DNA of 64,000 nt from Microbulbifer sp. GL-2 (GCF_007183175.1 NZ_AP019807.1:3654001-3718000); one strand, 5' to 3'. Counted from the stretch's first letter, positions 37,401 through 47,500 are shown. Translations and numbers: made by a program. The notes: generated by a model from the letters alone, not told the origin.

Positions 37401-39578
37401 TACATATTGGATGAAAACCTTGAGAAAGTAGCTAATGGTGAGGAGGGGGAGTTATGTATCGAAGGGGATTGCCTAGCCCAGGGCTACCTAAGCAATATTG
37501 ACCTTGAGAAAGAGAAATTTATTCATAGCCCTTTCACGCCGGGTGAGCGTCTATATAGAACTGGAGATTTAGGTTATATCAAAAGTGATGAACTATATGT
37601 TTCTGGTCGTATTGATGATCAGGCAAAAATTAGGGGATATCGAGTTGAGTTAGGGGAAATCACTAAAGTTCTAGAAGAGCACCCAGATTTGAAGCGAGCA
37701 GTAGTAATCGCTAAAGAATCTAGGACAGGGAATGAATTAATTGCTTATTACCAAAATAAAAATTCACTATTGAACTTTGATCTTAGAGATTTTGTATCTA
37801 GAAAATTGCCCGATTACATGCGCCCTAGCCACTATTTTGAGGTTCGGGAATTTCCTATTAATGAAAATGGAAAACTCGATCTTAGAGAGCTTCAGAAAAA
37901 GGGTGAAAGAGTAAACACTGGTACAGAGGTATTAACACATTCGCTTTCTGAATCTCAGAAGCTAATTACCGCCACATGGCAGGAAATGTTACAAATACCA
38001 GCCATCGAGTTAAATGATGATTTTTTTACACTTGGAGGACATAGCCTGAAGGCTATGCTAATTGCAGCTGAATTATCAAAGAAATTTTCAGTTCAATTAT
38101 CCATCAATGAAATTTTTGAATATCCAACTGTTGCGAAACTTGATGCTTGGTTGTCTAAAAATAATCCGCTACAACCTGAAATAAAACCCACATACATACA
38201 AGAATTATATCCGTTATCTGCTGCACAAAAAAGATTGTGGTTGGTTTCTCAATCTAAGGAACAAAGTATCGCCTATAACGTACACGCCGCTTTTTTGCTT
38301 GAGGGTGAGCTTTGTGTTTCTTCTTTGGAAAAAGCTCTTTCTTATCTAATACAAAGACATGAATCACTGCGTACAAACTTCATTTTTTCCAAGGGTGAGC
38401 CCCAACAGAAGATACATGACGATATCGATGTGCCATTGACTGTATTAAAGCCTAAAGGAATGATATTTAACTCGAACGATTTTAAGGAGTTATATAAAGA
38501 AATTTCTAAATATTATTTTGACCTGGAGAGTGATGCGTTATTTCAAGTTGTTCTGATTGAGCTGGCCAGTGATAAATCATCTCAGGCACTGATTTTCAAT
38601 GCGCATCATATTATTTGTGATGGCTGGTCAAATCACATTCTTATAAAGGAGTTATGCCACCTATATAATTGTTTCAAACAAAATAAAGCACCAAATTTAA
38701 AACCATTAGAGATTCAGTATAAAGATTATGCAATCTGGCATAACAGAATGCTAGAGGGAGCCCAGGCAGATAAAGAGAGAATGTTTTGGAGAAGACAATT
38801 AGAAGGAGTGGTAAAGCCAACCCAATTACCAAATGCTAATACAAATATTCAGTATAGTGGTGAGTGGTATAGGACGACTATAGATGAAAATCTATCGGAT
38901 GCTATACAGAAATTTTGTAAAACAAATGGAGTGAGTTTATATACTTTAATGTCTAGTGTGACCGGTATATTGCTAAGCCATTATTGCGGTACCGATGAGG
39001 TAATTTATTCTTCTCCAATTGCTGCACGACAATTGCCACAATTGCAGGATCAGGTTGGATTTTATCTAAGCAATATAATATTAAAACTTAACATAGAATC
39101 TGATTTAAAATTTATTGATTTTCTCAATAAAACAAAATCACACTTGCGAAATGTTATTCAGCATCAACTTTACCCTGTTGAACAAACACTAGAAATGATT
39201 GACCTTAAAGAGGGTAGTATAAGCGACTTCTATCGGATCATTCTGAACGTAATGGAATATAAAAATTATTCAAGTTATAAAATGGATGGTTTGATTTTCA
39301 AAGAGACACTTGAGACGGCTGTAACCAGCAGGGCAGATTTAAATATAATGCTAGTAAAAGGTGATTTTCTTGAGTTGGTTATCGAATATAACAATCAGTT
39401 GATGGATCAGAATTCTATAATTTCTTTTAAGCAGCAATTGATCAACTTGATTTCAATAGTGTTGGAGCGATCTGAAACTTCTCTATCAGACTTAAAGATG
39501 AGCCTCATCGGCTCGCAAGAGAAACAAAAACAAGCTGAATTTCTTGATGCAGCATTAGCGATAGATGAAGAGTTTTAA
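28446..39578 (+). CDS. Hybrid PKS/NRPS: fatty acyl-AMP ligase-ACP-KS-AT-ACP-aminotransferase-C-A-T-C
   Basis: First assembly-line protein, 3710 residues, of iturin/mycosubtilin-like logic. Domains: acyl-AMP ligase (1-580, SSGSTGQPKG about 183-192); ACP1 (S623); ketosynthase (680-1105, C855, H990, H1029); acyltransferase (1198-1500, GHSIG with S1290, HAFH at 1390-1393 pointing to malonyl-CoA); ACP2 (S1614); class III aminotransferase (1760-2175, K2017); condensation (HHIAADG from 2336); adenylation (2660-3140, YTSGSTGRPKG); carrier (S3200); final condensation (HHIICDG from 3387) feeding the next protein. Aligned to GrsA, the adenylation pocket reads D-L-T-K-L-G-H-I-G, nearest the Asp code. Predicted action: a fatty acid is loaded, extended by malonate, transaminated at the beta-keto carbon and joined to Asp. 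AAGGA precedes the ATG. There is no release domain. All catalytic motifs look intact. Confidence 0.93.
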   Translation: MSLRGNSFSNNNPETLVDTLVSKKNSEQKIIYCDDLSNEIVSSYAQMYSDSLALLDQLVGKGLSKGDQLIFQFKNNHNFTTTFWACILGGIIPVPISVGEKDENYKKVFSVWDILDDPFICFDSPALFENLKAYSERFGLQGEFTRISNKSLDLSKLPSSDSKNLSKLVCDVQPDDIAFIQFSSGSTGQPKGVVLTHKNLIANVKALASCSEATSRDVMVSWMPLTHDMGLIAVHLTSTLLGIKQVLIDTPIFVRRPFIWMEKTSVHKGTMLFTPNYGLHITLISMERRKFDWDLSSVRVIFNGAEPISLTLADKFLKELKHYKLPYNSMYPVYGLAEASVGVSLPKPGAPMKPHYLDRTRLNFGEKVTSLNSEDPNAITFLEVGTAIDECNIKIADEKGQDIPDSHIGLIHIKGNNVTSGYFKNLDETKRVLRSDGWLNTGDLGFIQDGQLIITGRAKDLIIINGQNIYAHDIEQICTQIPELLLRNVVASSIATQAGSEELLIFVRYKKSPSEFIKLSAELRCLMQAKLGLRIHAVIPVTTIPKTTSGKVRRYKLKERYLNGEFKSRLDEIDVINREQGRHENSEKSRGQINKRLDDLLFTLLGYHVKNGDAKLADHGINSVKAVEFRAALESAFSIDIPVSCIFDYPTVMQLKTYLFEMLNNKDNSAENQNTKIIHKNDQAIAIIGLAGKFPGSQTSNDAFFNNLVNGIDLNVQVPNERWPNDTYYDPGNNPGSIKTKCGYFLEQVDEFDADFFGITPVEAESIDPQQRMLLTVSQHAIDNAGIKNESLNGSKTAVYIGMANSDFSHQVFEQKNSDLLKEHSLTGTMASTAAGRISYCYGLTGPSMTIDTACSSSLVAIDLARTSLITGQADQALVGGVNLILSPQGSISLSRVNALSDDGKCKVFDESANGYGRGEGCAVLVLKRLSDAQKDGDLIRAVITGSSVNHDGRSSGLTVPNGQAQESVIKDAIAQADVDINDIAYIEAHGTGTKLGDPQELNALTNVFKNRDANNPLPVGSIKSNIGHLEGAAGIAGVVKLILAMEKGIIPKSLHLNKPNTLVPWSNIPLKPLSESLIIDNSQLINCGISSFGLSGTNAHLILQNRPKIEPLANKKNINSTLIIAGKTESSLNRCKENFLELLSLKQYSALDITTASQRSYQDYPYRIAVVGPDKETLISKLEKYVSDNMPTQARESLAFVFTGQGSQYLDMAKGLYKEFRVFSEAMTECSELFHPYLNISLEELLYQGEPDRINKTLYSQPIIFSIGYALLKLLREFGVRPNYLLGHSIGQYTAAFAAGILNLSDAVHLVANRAILMNKVKMPGAMVAAFASISDIQAIIDKCSANIAVAAINSPSDVTLSGSADDIQEFIDTLKDLNIPHKRLDVSHAFHSPLMKTVLDPFGKIIDGVTLNPPKIPIVSDLTGNLAPIGEYSEITQKNYWLSHITQSIRFSDGLETLSKHKCNTYIELGGSAVLSSFITKTLRSGNESLVVSPLRGKLRCSIETLNQALADLYIHNYPVNWKAMSCKWSKTAIDLPYYCFSKTTFPIHITGPEIKAELKKELIPREVTLNNSTVDKKNIKYTLINLIEGVSGLIMDQHKKQQDFLSLGMDSLMLSQLKNKIQDVFGVDVPLMELYGQYSSVDKLHAYLSSKGASHIDQKQSLEENIEVSGDSSNKDTHDLLSRQLKTIQAVCQAQLDYLGSEKLEVGEKPEKNDSNLRVEYPKTNFRLAKFSEDELSLKQQSFVDGLIKRYNKRTAGSKDFSCKNKDDFAHYLTSLNFRKTLKEILYPLVSSEADGAYLWDIDGNRYVDLAIGYGVHFFGHKPQFVIDAVKQQMDKGFVLSPHSSLLGEVTQLIKEITATERVSYCNTGSEAVMLSLRMARTQTGRSKIVKFSGSYHGIYDGILAESDENGSYPTTPGVTMESVQDTIVLPYGDPKSLDVIKQLGTELAAVLVEPVQSRNPELQPRQFLQKLRSLTSEFGTVLIFDEIITGFRLQAGGAQAFFDIQADLVTYGKVIGGGLPIGIVAGKRRFMDVIDGGRWQYQDGSTPQTEATFIAGTFSNHPMALVAAKSVLLEIKKKGPRLYEKTNELTLLLVKRLNDYFTFNHVPIKVKSCGSIFRFESFGQYALALQPIEMDLLFYLMMLKGVYTWERRICFLSTQHTHEDIDKVYNIVCESISELRAGGFSFTTMNPPSPPNGTPTRTGCVNQQLMSSAQKRIFALNSLKGAEQAYHLSYEAEVKGSIEPAKIQRVLTLLSRRHESLRTTFKLENGEFIRIVHRELPPNLELENVTTDTLEQSRQRFFRSYDLEKDPMLRAKLITLEDEKHIFMLDIHHIAADGFSANILFQEFMIYYENLNNNSLTKPSQFEDFVEWEGNYYESDKYHEDKNYWTNQLMGYRESPELPLDYPRAKIQTFNGHTLTFMLSKERTEQLTGLAKKLNVSLYMLLLSGYILLIRSLTKSDETIVGAPVALRQRRGFENIVGMMTNTLVYRPNLQGVKTFTELAHRIKGNCIDAYAHQEYPFEKLVEQYFGTSINKRDKSRNPLFDVNFVFEQADERVLNIKGVEFVPQKIEQKGNTYDFSFEAILQHQELEINFHYNKSLFNLDTISSWKNLFLVVINNILQSPDMEIDSILPPENIEAECSKVKLHHEWSGSNSILDRFTSMVDHYPDNTAINFEKQSLSYRQLDCESNQWAHMLRQQYGLLPGDRIAVQIESGRFLISALIAVLKLGCCYIPIDPDTPEDRVDFILKDSLAKVLLSESHLPKLNFYSRCDLDRIDSTSFSNLPIEIGLNPDSIAYIIYTSGSTGRPKGVKILHSSLTNYFQWFIEKYQVCDSDSSLLLSSYAFDLGYTSLWGSILSGACLHLMRKCDRQNISFVLSYLARHQITFVKITPSLFQILVNHQDFTESLDLNLRLILLGGESIRVEDIDIYLKYFKNTVFVNHYGPTEATIGCITREFDIHTFKQYRQLKSIGQPISNCKAYILDENLEKVANGEEGELCIEGDCLAQGYLSNIDLEKEKFIHSPFTPGERLYRTGDLGYIKSDELYVSGRIDDQAKIRGYRVELGEITKVLEEHPDLKRAVVIAKESRTGNELIAYYQNKNSLLNFDLRDFVSRKLPDYMRPSHYFEVREFPINENGKLDLRELQKKGERVNTGTEVLTHSLSESQKLITATWQEMLQIPAIELNDDFFTLGGHSLKAMLIAAELSKKFSVQLSINEIFEYPTVAKLDAWLSKNNPLQPEIKPTYIQELYPLSAAQKRLWLVSQSKEQSIAYNVHAAFLLEGELCVSSLEKALSYLIQRHESLRTNFIFSKGEPQQKIHDDIDVPLTVLKPKGMIFNSNDFKELYKEISKYYFDLESDALFQVVLIELASDKSSQALIFNAHHIICDGWSNHILIKELCHLYNCFKQNKAPNLKPLEIQYKDYAIWHNRMLEGAQADKERMFWRRQLEGVVKPTQLPNANTNIQYSGEWYRTTIDENLSDAIQKFCKTNGVSLYTLMSSVTGILLSHYCGTDEVIYSSPIAARQLPQLQDQVGFYLSNIILKLNIESDLKFIDFLNKTKSHLRNVIQHQLYPVEQTLEMIDLKEGSISDFYRIILNVMEYKNYSSYKMDGLIFKETLETAVTSRADLNIMLVKGDFLELVIEYNNQLMDQNSIISFKQQLINLISIVLERSETSLSDLKMSLIGSQEKQKQAEFLDAALAIDEEF

Positions 39579-39587
39579 GGTAAAGAT

Positions 39588-41456
39588 ATGTGTGGAATTA
39601 GTGGGGTATTTTCTTCAAAATTTGAGATTCCGTTGGGGGCAGATGATGTTGAGTTATTAAAAAGAATGACACGAAGTATAGTTCATCGAGGACCTGATGA
39701 TGAAGGTTTATATGTAAGCGAACAAGCATGTTTCGGTTTCAGACGTTTATCTTTTTTAGATTTGAATTCAGGAAATCAACCGATTTTCAATGAAGATGAA
39801 AGTGTCGTTTGCGTAGTCAATGGAGAGATATTTAATTATCAATCTCTTAAAAGGGATTTGATTAAAAAGGGGCACAGTTTTCGAACTGAAATGGACTGCG
39901 AGGTAATTCCACACTTATATGAAGAGTATGGAACAGATTTCTTGAATAAACTTAATGGCCAATTTGCCATAGCTTTGCATGATGTGCGAGAGAGAAAATT
40001 AATACTTGCCAGAGATCATGTGGGTATTGCTCCACTATATTACCATTTAAATGATAAAAAAATATTTTTTGGGTCAGAAATAAAGGCTCTTTTAAATAGT
40101 AAAAATATAAGTCGTAACATAGATTTGATCAGTTTGGATCAAATTGTGACCTTTCCTGGCATGATTAGTCCAAGAACTATGTTTAGTGATATTAAGTGTC
40201 TACCCCCAGGACATTTGATGGTGATTAATGAGCAAGGAGTGAAACTTGAACAATATTGGGATCTTGATTATCCAGCAAGTGGTGATTATGGACACATATG
40301 CTCAAATGATTACTATGTAGATAAACTTGATCACTTATTGCGAGAGGCAATCAGTACCCGGTTACATGCAGATGTGCCTGTTGGTTTCTATTTAAGTGGA
40401 GGACTGGATTCATCACTTATTGCTACTTTAGCCAGTGATATGAATCCAACTAGAGTATTTGACACATTTTCAATTGGATTTGGACGTAATGATATCGATG
40501 AGCGTAAATATCAACAGCATGTAGTAAATAAGATACGTTCTAATCATCGTGAAAAAATTTTTTATTTTGATCATATTCTAGGAAGATTAACTCAGGCGGT
40601 TGTTGCCGCAGAGTCACCACTTAAGGAGTCATATAATACGTGCGCATTAGCTTTGTCAGAAATGGTTCATCAGCAGGGCATAAAAGCAGTTTTGACCGGT
40701 GAGGGAGCTGATGAGCTATTTGCTGGATATGTTGGCTATCGGCTGGATCAGCAGTCCAGAATAGATGAGTGCGAATTCGATCTGGAACATATGCTTGAAT
40801 TGCAAGCTAGAAATACCATTTGGGGGGATGACAATTTTTTTTACGAAAAGAATTATCACGAATTTCACGAGGTAAAATCTGCTCTGTATTCATCGTATAC
40901 TAATACGACTCTGTGTAAACAACATTGCACATCTCAAGCAGTTATTAATCCCACTCGAATAGCTAATCGCCATCACATTCATCAACGATCTTATGTGGAT
41001 TTTAAGCTACGTATCGCTGATCATTTACTTGCAGACCACGGTGATCGTGTAGTTTTTGCTAACTCTGTAGAAGCAAGATACCCCTTTCTTGATATTGATT
41101 TAATCAATTTTGTTAGAACGATTCCTCCACATTTAATGGTTCAGAATGGGAGTGAAAAATTCCTACTGAAGAAACTTGCCAGGAAGACGGTTCCGAAATC
41201 CGTAGTTGAGCGTAATAAATTCTCATTTGTTGCTCCAGGAAGCCCTTTCTTGCTAAAAAATAGGCCTGAATGGATTATGGATTTGCTCAGCAAGGAGACA
41301 ATTACCCGTCAGGGAATTTTTAATCCAGACACCATAGAACGGCTCACTAAAAATGCTCTCAGAGATACGGGTGACATTAATCAAACGTTCGAAACAGATT
41401 TTTTAATGATAGCGATAACCACAGGAATCTTTCTTAAAGAATTTGTGGAACCTTAA
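39588..41456 (+). CDS. asnB: Glutamine-hydrolysing asparagine synthetase (AsnB family)
   Basis: A 622-residue two-domain enzyme. The N-terminal Ntn glutaminase domain begins MCGISGVF with Cys2 as nucleophile. The C-terminal synthetase domain has the ATP pyrophosphatase loop YLSGGLDSSLIA (about 268-279) and the later GEGADELFAGY. Because Cys2 is present, it should use glutamine, unlike beta-lactam synthetases of the same fold, which lack it. It starts nine bases after the PKS/NRPS stop. Expected reaction: Asp + Gln + ATP to Asn + Glu. In this cluster it may supply Asn, or amidate an aspartyl side chain of the product or intermediate; the second idea is inference. Confidence 0.93.
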   Translation: MCGISGVFSSKFEIPLGADDVELLKRMTRSIVHRGPDDEGLYVSEQACFGFRRLSFLDLNSGNQPIFNEDESVVCVVNGEIFNYQSLKRDLIKKGHSFRTEMDCEVIPHLYEEYGTDFLNKLNGQFAIALHDVRERKLILARDHVGIAPLYYHLNDKKIFFGSEIKALLNSKNISRNIDLISLDQIVTFPGMISPRTMFSDIKCLPPGHLMVINEQGVKLEQYWDLDYPASGDYGHICSNDYYVDKLDHLLREAISTRLHADVPVGFYLSGGLDSSLIATLASDMNPTRVFDTFSIGFGRNDIDERKYQQHVVNKIRSNHREKIFYFDHILGRLTQAVVAAESPLKESYNTCALALSEMVHQQGIKAVLTGEGADELFAGYVGYRLDQQSRIDECEFDLEHMLELQARNTIWGDDNFFYEKNYHEFHEVKSALYSSYTNTTLCKQHCTSQAVINPTRIANRHHIHQRSYVDFKLRIADHLLADHGDRVVFANSVEARYPFLDIDLINFVRTIPPHLMVQNGSEKFLLKKLARKTVPKSVVERNKFSFVAPGSPFLLKNRPEWIMDLLSKETITRQGIFNPDTIERLTKNALRDTGDINQTFETDFLMIAITTGIFLKEFVEP

Positions 41457-41503
41457 ATGTGTTATATCTAATTTATAATTAAATGTTTTTCAAGGAAGTA
41501 AAA

Positions 41504-44500
41504 ATGTCTAAATACTTTGTCCATAAAAAATTCTCTGAGACAGCTCGCAAATTTCCAAACAATATAGCGATTTTAGAAAGTCAGCGTGAAATAACATATC
41601 AAAATCTAAACGCTTATTCCAATCAGTTGGCACATTACATCGGTGAGAATTTAAGAAAAAACGGAAGCTCTATAGGCCTTTTTCTCCCTAAAGGTATTGA
41701 GTATATTTTAGGCGTACTGGCAATTCTTAAAAATGACCAAGCTTTTTTACCATTATCTCCTCAATTACCTGGCGAGCGTCTTAAGGATATATTGGAAAAA
41801 TCTCAGCTTGAAATTATCCTAACTTCAAGCTCTATGGCTAGCCAGCTCAAGAGAACGCTTGAAGAAATTGATTGCAGTAACATACATATTGTAGTATTTG
41901 ACTATAAAAATGATCTTGGTGCAATCGCAAAGGCAGGCGATAATAAAGAAGTTAACTTATTATCAGCTTATTCTAAGAGTGATCCGTTACAGCAAGCAAT
42001 ACCGGAAGACAATTGTTATATAATGTTCACTTCCGGTACTACAGGCAATCCAAAAGCAATTGTTGGCAATCATAAAAGCCTTAGCCATTTTATGCATTGG
42101 GAAATAAGTGAATTTTCCAGCGAGCATCAACATCGCGTAGCACAGTTAGCACCCAGCACCTTTGATGTAAGTTTGAGAGATATATTTTTACCGTTATTGA
42201 CAGGTGGCGTCTGTTGCATTCCCGATAATGATGTGCAGATGGATGCCAGACGCTTGTTAGAGTGGATTATATCTCAGAGAATTAGCTTGATTCATTGTGT
42301 ACCATCCATCTTTCGACTATTAACGACTGAAGTTGAGGTTACGATACAGAGTAAAGATAGTTTAAAACATTTGGAATACATTTTACTTGCTGGTGAACCC
42401 TTGTTAGGTCGTGATGTTAATCACTGGTTTTCAGTAGCAGGAAGTAACACCAGCTTAGTTAATCTCTATGGGCCATCTGAGACGACTTTGGCTAAACTAT
42501 ATTATCGAATTGAAACGGGTGTTTATGAACCGAATAGAGTTCTTCCTGTAGGTAAGCCTATTCCTAATACTGCGGTATTAATATTGAAGGGAACAAAACT
42601 TTGTCGTATTGGAGAAATAGGTGAAATTTATATTAAAACACCATTTAGAAGCAAAGGTTATCTTAATGACCCTTCATTGACTCAGGCCAATTTTATACAG
42701 AACCCCCTAAATCAGGGTGAAGAAGATGTCATTTATAAAACAGGGGATTTGGGTAGATATCAAGCTGACCATACTGTCGAGGTGCTCGGTCGTCTTGATC
42801 GACAGGTAAAGATAAATGGTATTAGAATCGAGCTTAACGATATAGAAGGCCATATTCTCGATATACCTGAACTGGATCAATGTTTTTTAAGCATTTTTAA
42901 GGATGATAACCAGAGTAATCTACTGGTGTGTTACTACACTTGTCATAATGATATATCTACAGAAGAAATCAAATCTTTACTAGCTCCAAAACTTAGTAAT
43001 AATTTTATCCCAAGTATAATGATAAAATTAGATAAGTTCCCTTTGATGCTTAATGGAAAAATTGACAAAAAATCTCTTCCAAATCCTTCAGGCTATTTGA
43101 CTGAATTTGAAGCATGTGATGAGCAGGAATTAAGCTTATTTGAGTTGAAATTGAGTGAGATTTGGCGAGCTAATCTTGGTCTACCTAAAGTCAGTATTCA
43201 TCAAAAGTATTTTGATTTGGGTGGTACATCCTTAACTGCGATGAAAACACTAGGTGAAGTATACCGAGAGTTAGATGTAGAAGTTTCGATTCTGGAATTC
43301 TATCAAAATGATACAATTTCTAGGCTTGCTAGTTATATAGATCAAATGTTGATAGCTTCAAATAAAAGTTATCAAACAATTCCCGTAGCACCTAAACAAA
43401 AAAGCTATCCACTGAGCAGACAACAACAAAGTATTTGGCTCAATGAAACACTTGCAGAACAATCAGGAGCTTACGCCATACCTGGTGCATGTAAATTAAA
43501 AGGTAACTTGGACCTTCAGGCTTTTAATAAGGCTATTGAAGCCTTAATCGAAAGGTATGATATCTTACGTACGATCATTGATTATACTGCAGATAAACCA
43601 GTACAGACCATTCAGAGTCATCTAAAGAACCCACTTAAGGTCGTTAACTTAACCCATGAAGTCGAGCCAGATAAGAGAGCCCAGGCGTTAATTGCCGAGG
43701 ACTGTAAGCTAGCATTTACCTTATCTGAACCACCTTTATTCCGGTTAAAATTGTTTAGATTAGATGAGCATGAATTTTATTTTTACTACTGCTTTCATCA
43801 TCTTATATGTGATGCTTGGTCATTAGGCATTTTTGGCCAGCAGCTGATGTCAGCTTATAGTTCAATTATGTCGGGTAATAACTACTGCCCAGAATCCACG
43901 ATGGCTCAATACCATGATTTCTGTTGCTGGCAAACATTACCACAGCAGCGTGAAAAGCAGGAGATAAATAAAGCCTATTGGATGAATCGTTTTTCACGGC
44001 CGGCACCTGCATTAAGACTCCCTACAGATTTTGCTCGACCGAGTGAAAGACGTTTTTTGGGTAATCAGGAACAATTTATTTTAGATGTTGATCTTAGTAA
44101 GAACCTTAAGGAGATGTGTACCAAGAAAGGAATCGGTTTGTTTCCGCTTTTGATGTCTATATATCAGGTATTGCTGGCCAAATATTCTAGCGAGAGAGAT
44201 ATTGTTGTTGGGTTCCCCACTGCTGGCCGAGAACACCCAGATCTAGATTCATTGCTGGGTATGTTTGTTAATACCTTACCTTTACGCAGTGATTGCGACA
44301 GTGATATCCGATTTCATGAATTTTTAAAGAGAACAATTTCCAATATTAATGAAGCCATATCTCACCAATCTTATGGTTTGGAAAATTTAATTAGAGATCT
44401 TGATATCAAGAGGGATATGAGTCGTTCTCCAATATTTGATACCTTGCTAGTATTTCAAAACTTTTCACAACCAGAGCTTGATTCACATGAATTAAAGTTT

Positions 44501-47500
44501 TCAAACCTGGATGTTAAACAGAGAACAGCTTGGTATGACTTAATTCTAAATTGGATGGAAGTAGATGGAAAGTTACGCTGTAATGTTCTCTATGATACAG
44601 ATCTTTTCAGACGCGAAACGATTGTTCGACTAGGACAACACTTTACCTTGATAGCGCAGCAAATATTAAAAGATCCAGATTGTTTGATTGGGGAAATCTC
44701 TTTGCTCAATAATCAGGAAATTCAGCAGTTTGCGCATGACTTTGATCAGGCTTGTAAACCTGCAAAATATACAAGCCTACATCGAGGATTTGAATATTGG
44801 GCACAAGTTGAGTCAAATTCTTTGGCTCTAATATACAAAGAAGAGCGGTTTACTTACGATGAGCTAAATCAAGAAGCTAATCAGCTTGCAAACTATCTAC
44901 TCGAACAAGGCGTAGTTCCAGGTAGTATTGTTGGTATTCATTTATCCCGCTCTCCGCTAATGATCAAATCTATCCTGGCGGTATTGAAAATAGGCGCTAT
45001 TTATGTCCCTATTGACCTCCAATATCCTCAGGTACGTAAAGATTATATGCTCTCTGACAGTAAAGTTTCCCATATACTGTCCACGTCTTCTTCAAAAATA
45101 AATTCTTTAAGCGGAGTTAAATGTCTTCAGCTAGATTTAGTTAAACTTGGAAGGTATAAAACCGATAATCTTATTTCCGGACCATCATCAAAGAGTTTAG
45201 CTTATATCATTTATACTTCGGGCTCTACAGGAAAACCTAAAGGAACTTTGGGGCACCATGAAGGTGTAGTTAACACTGCGCATGGTTTTGGTGAATACCT
45301 AAGTCTCGCCCCAGGAGAACGGGTGTCACAATTTGCTAACTCATCCTTTGATGGTTCAGTGTTTGAAATCTTCGTGACTTTATTGAATGGAGCCACTCTA
45401 GTAATTGTAAATGATGAGACAATTCAAGATATAGATGAGTTTGAGAATTATGTAACAAAAACCGCAATCACAATGGCTTTTATGCCTCCTACTTATGTAA
45501 GGCAACTGCATCCAGAAAGGCTTTCCAGCCTAAATACTTTAATGACTTGGGGGTCGCCAACGGATTTTACCTTAGCGGAGACCTGGTCTGAACGACTCAG
45601 ATACATAAATGCTTATGGGCCTACTGAAGTCTCGGCAGTATCAAGCGCATTTGATATCTCTGCAATACCCTTAAAGGTATTGAAAGAAACGTACAAGTCC
45701 ATTCCAATTGGCAAGCCAATTGCTAATTTACGTATGGATGTTTTAGATGAAAATCATAATATCCAACCTGTTGGTATTCCTGGTGAATTATGTATCTCGG
45801 GAATTGGAGTAGGCCGAGGTTACCTCAATAGGGAGGAGCAAACTACCAGATGTTTTAAGAAAAACCCAAATGCGCCGGAATTGGATATGTATAGAACTGG
45901 TGATTTGGTGTGTCGTTTGCCTGATGGAAATATTGAATTTTTAGGCAGGATAGATGATCAAGTCAAGATTCGAGGCTACCGGATAGAGCCAACCGAAATT
46001 GAATATCAATTACAGCAACTTGATCAGGTTTTAGACGCCCGAGTCTTAGTAAATGGAGAACCTAGCAATCAATATCTTACTGCTTATTATATTGGAGTGG
46101 TGGGTGATGAAAGTGCTATCCGCCAATCCTTATCTACCCAGTTACCTCAGTACATGATGCCATCTACCTTTGTCGCTTTAGATAAATTCCCAATGACACC
46201 GAATGATAAAGTGGATAAATCTGCTTTGCGTCAACTTTCTGCCAGTCAAATACAGGATGGTATAGGATTGCAAAGTGAAGACAGCATAGAAGAAGCTATC
46301 GCTACCGTTTGGAAAAATCTCCTTGGTGTTGACTACATAAGTGCAGGGCAAAGCTTTGTTGAATTGGGTGGAGACTCGATAAAGGCAATCCAAACCGTTG
46401 CGAAATTAAAGAAATTTGGTCTAAAGGTTAAGGCTAGCCATGTTCTACAATATCCTACTATAGAGCAGCTAAAGATATATGTCAGTCCTGTTGTAGAAAA
46501 GGATAATGTTTTCGTTCAGGGACAGCTCCCTTTAACACCAATTCAGCATTGGTTTTTTAGGGACTATAACGGCGATAAGCATAAATGTTTCCAGCATGCT
46601 CTATTAAATTTCAGCAATAAAATTGATCAGAAAGCTATGCAACAAGCCATGGGTGAGTTGATGCTACATCACGATGGTTTGAGATCAACATTTATCTATG
46701 ATCCTGAAAATGAACAGTGGCAACAAGAAATTTTAGCTAATGAGATACCTGCTAATTTACATAGTATATCTGTGAATAAGGCGGATCTGGAATCTATGTC
46801 TGCCCATATGAATGTATTGGCCAATCAAAGCTGGCTTAATAAGTCACCGCTACTGCAAGGCGTTATTTTTAAATCAAAAGTTGGTGATGATAAAATTTTC
46901 CTTATTGCTCATCACCTAATAGTTGATACTGTCTCCTGGTGGATCTTAATTGAGGATCTTGAGAAAGCCTACGAACAGATAATCTGTGGGCAAAAGGTGA
47001 ATTTAGGTGGTAAAACCAGTTCATTACAGTTGTGGTCTCACCGGTTGATAGAATTTAGTAAGAGTAATTCATTACAGGATGAATTTGAGTTTTGGAGTCA
47101 AACAGAACAGCTTTTACTGTCGTCTTTCAAATTACCGAAAAGTACATTAGGGACTGGAAATGATAAAATTAGTTATACCTTGAGCAAGCCTCAAACTAGG
47201 GAGATGTTGGAGAAAAATTCCAAACAAGGTATTTCAGTAAATGAGCTACTGCTCACTTTGCATGCCAGGTCCATGACTAAGATATTTGGTCCAAACAAGT
47301 ATGCGGTGACCCTTGAAAATCATGGTCGTGAAGATTGTTTTGAAGATTTAGATGTCAGCCGAACTATTGGTTGGTTTACCAGTCTTTTCCCTTTTGTTAT
47401 ATCTCAAGACAATCAATCATGCCCTCTAGTTGAGGACATTATAAAAACTAAAATAAATATGAGGAAAGTACCCAATAAAGGTTTGGGTTACGGTGTGCTT

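Noticed and set aside
28446..39578. First A domain assigned to Asn by analogy with iturin
   Set aside because: Position 322 aligns to His and 330 to Ile, which fit the Asp code better than the Glu/Val of the Asn code.
39588..41456. AsnB homologue read as a beta-lactam synthetase
   Set aside because: The catalytic N-terminal Cys2 and the full glutaminase domain are present, unlike beta-lactam synthetases, so an asparagine synthetase-type amidotransferase is the better call.
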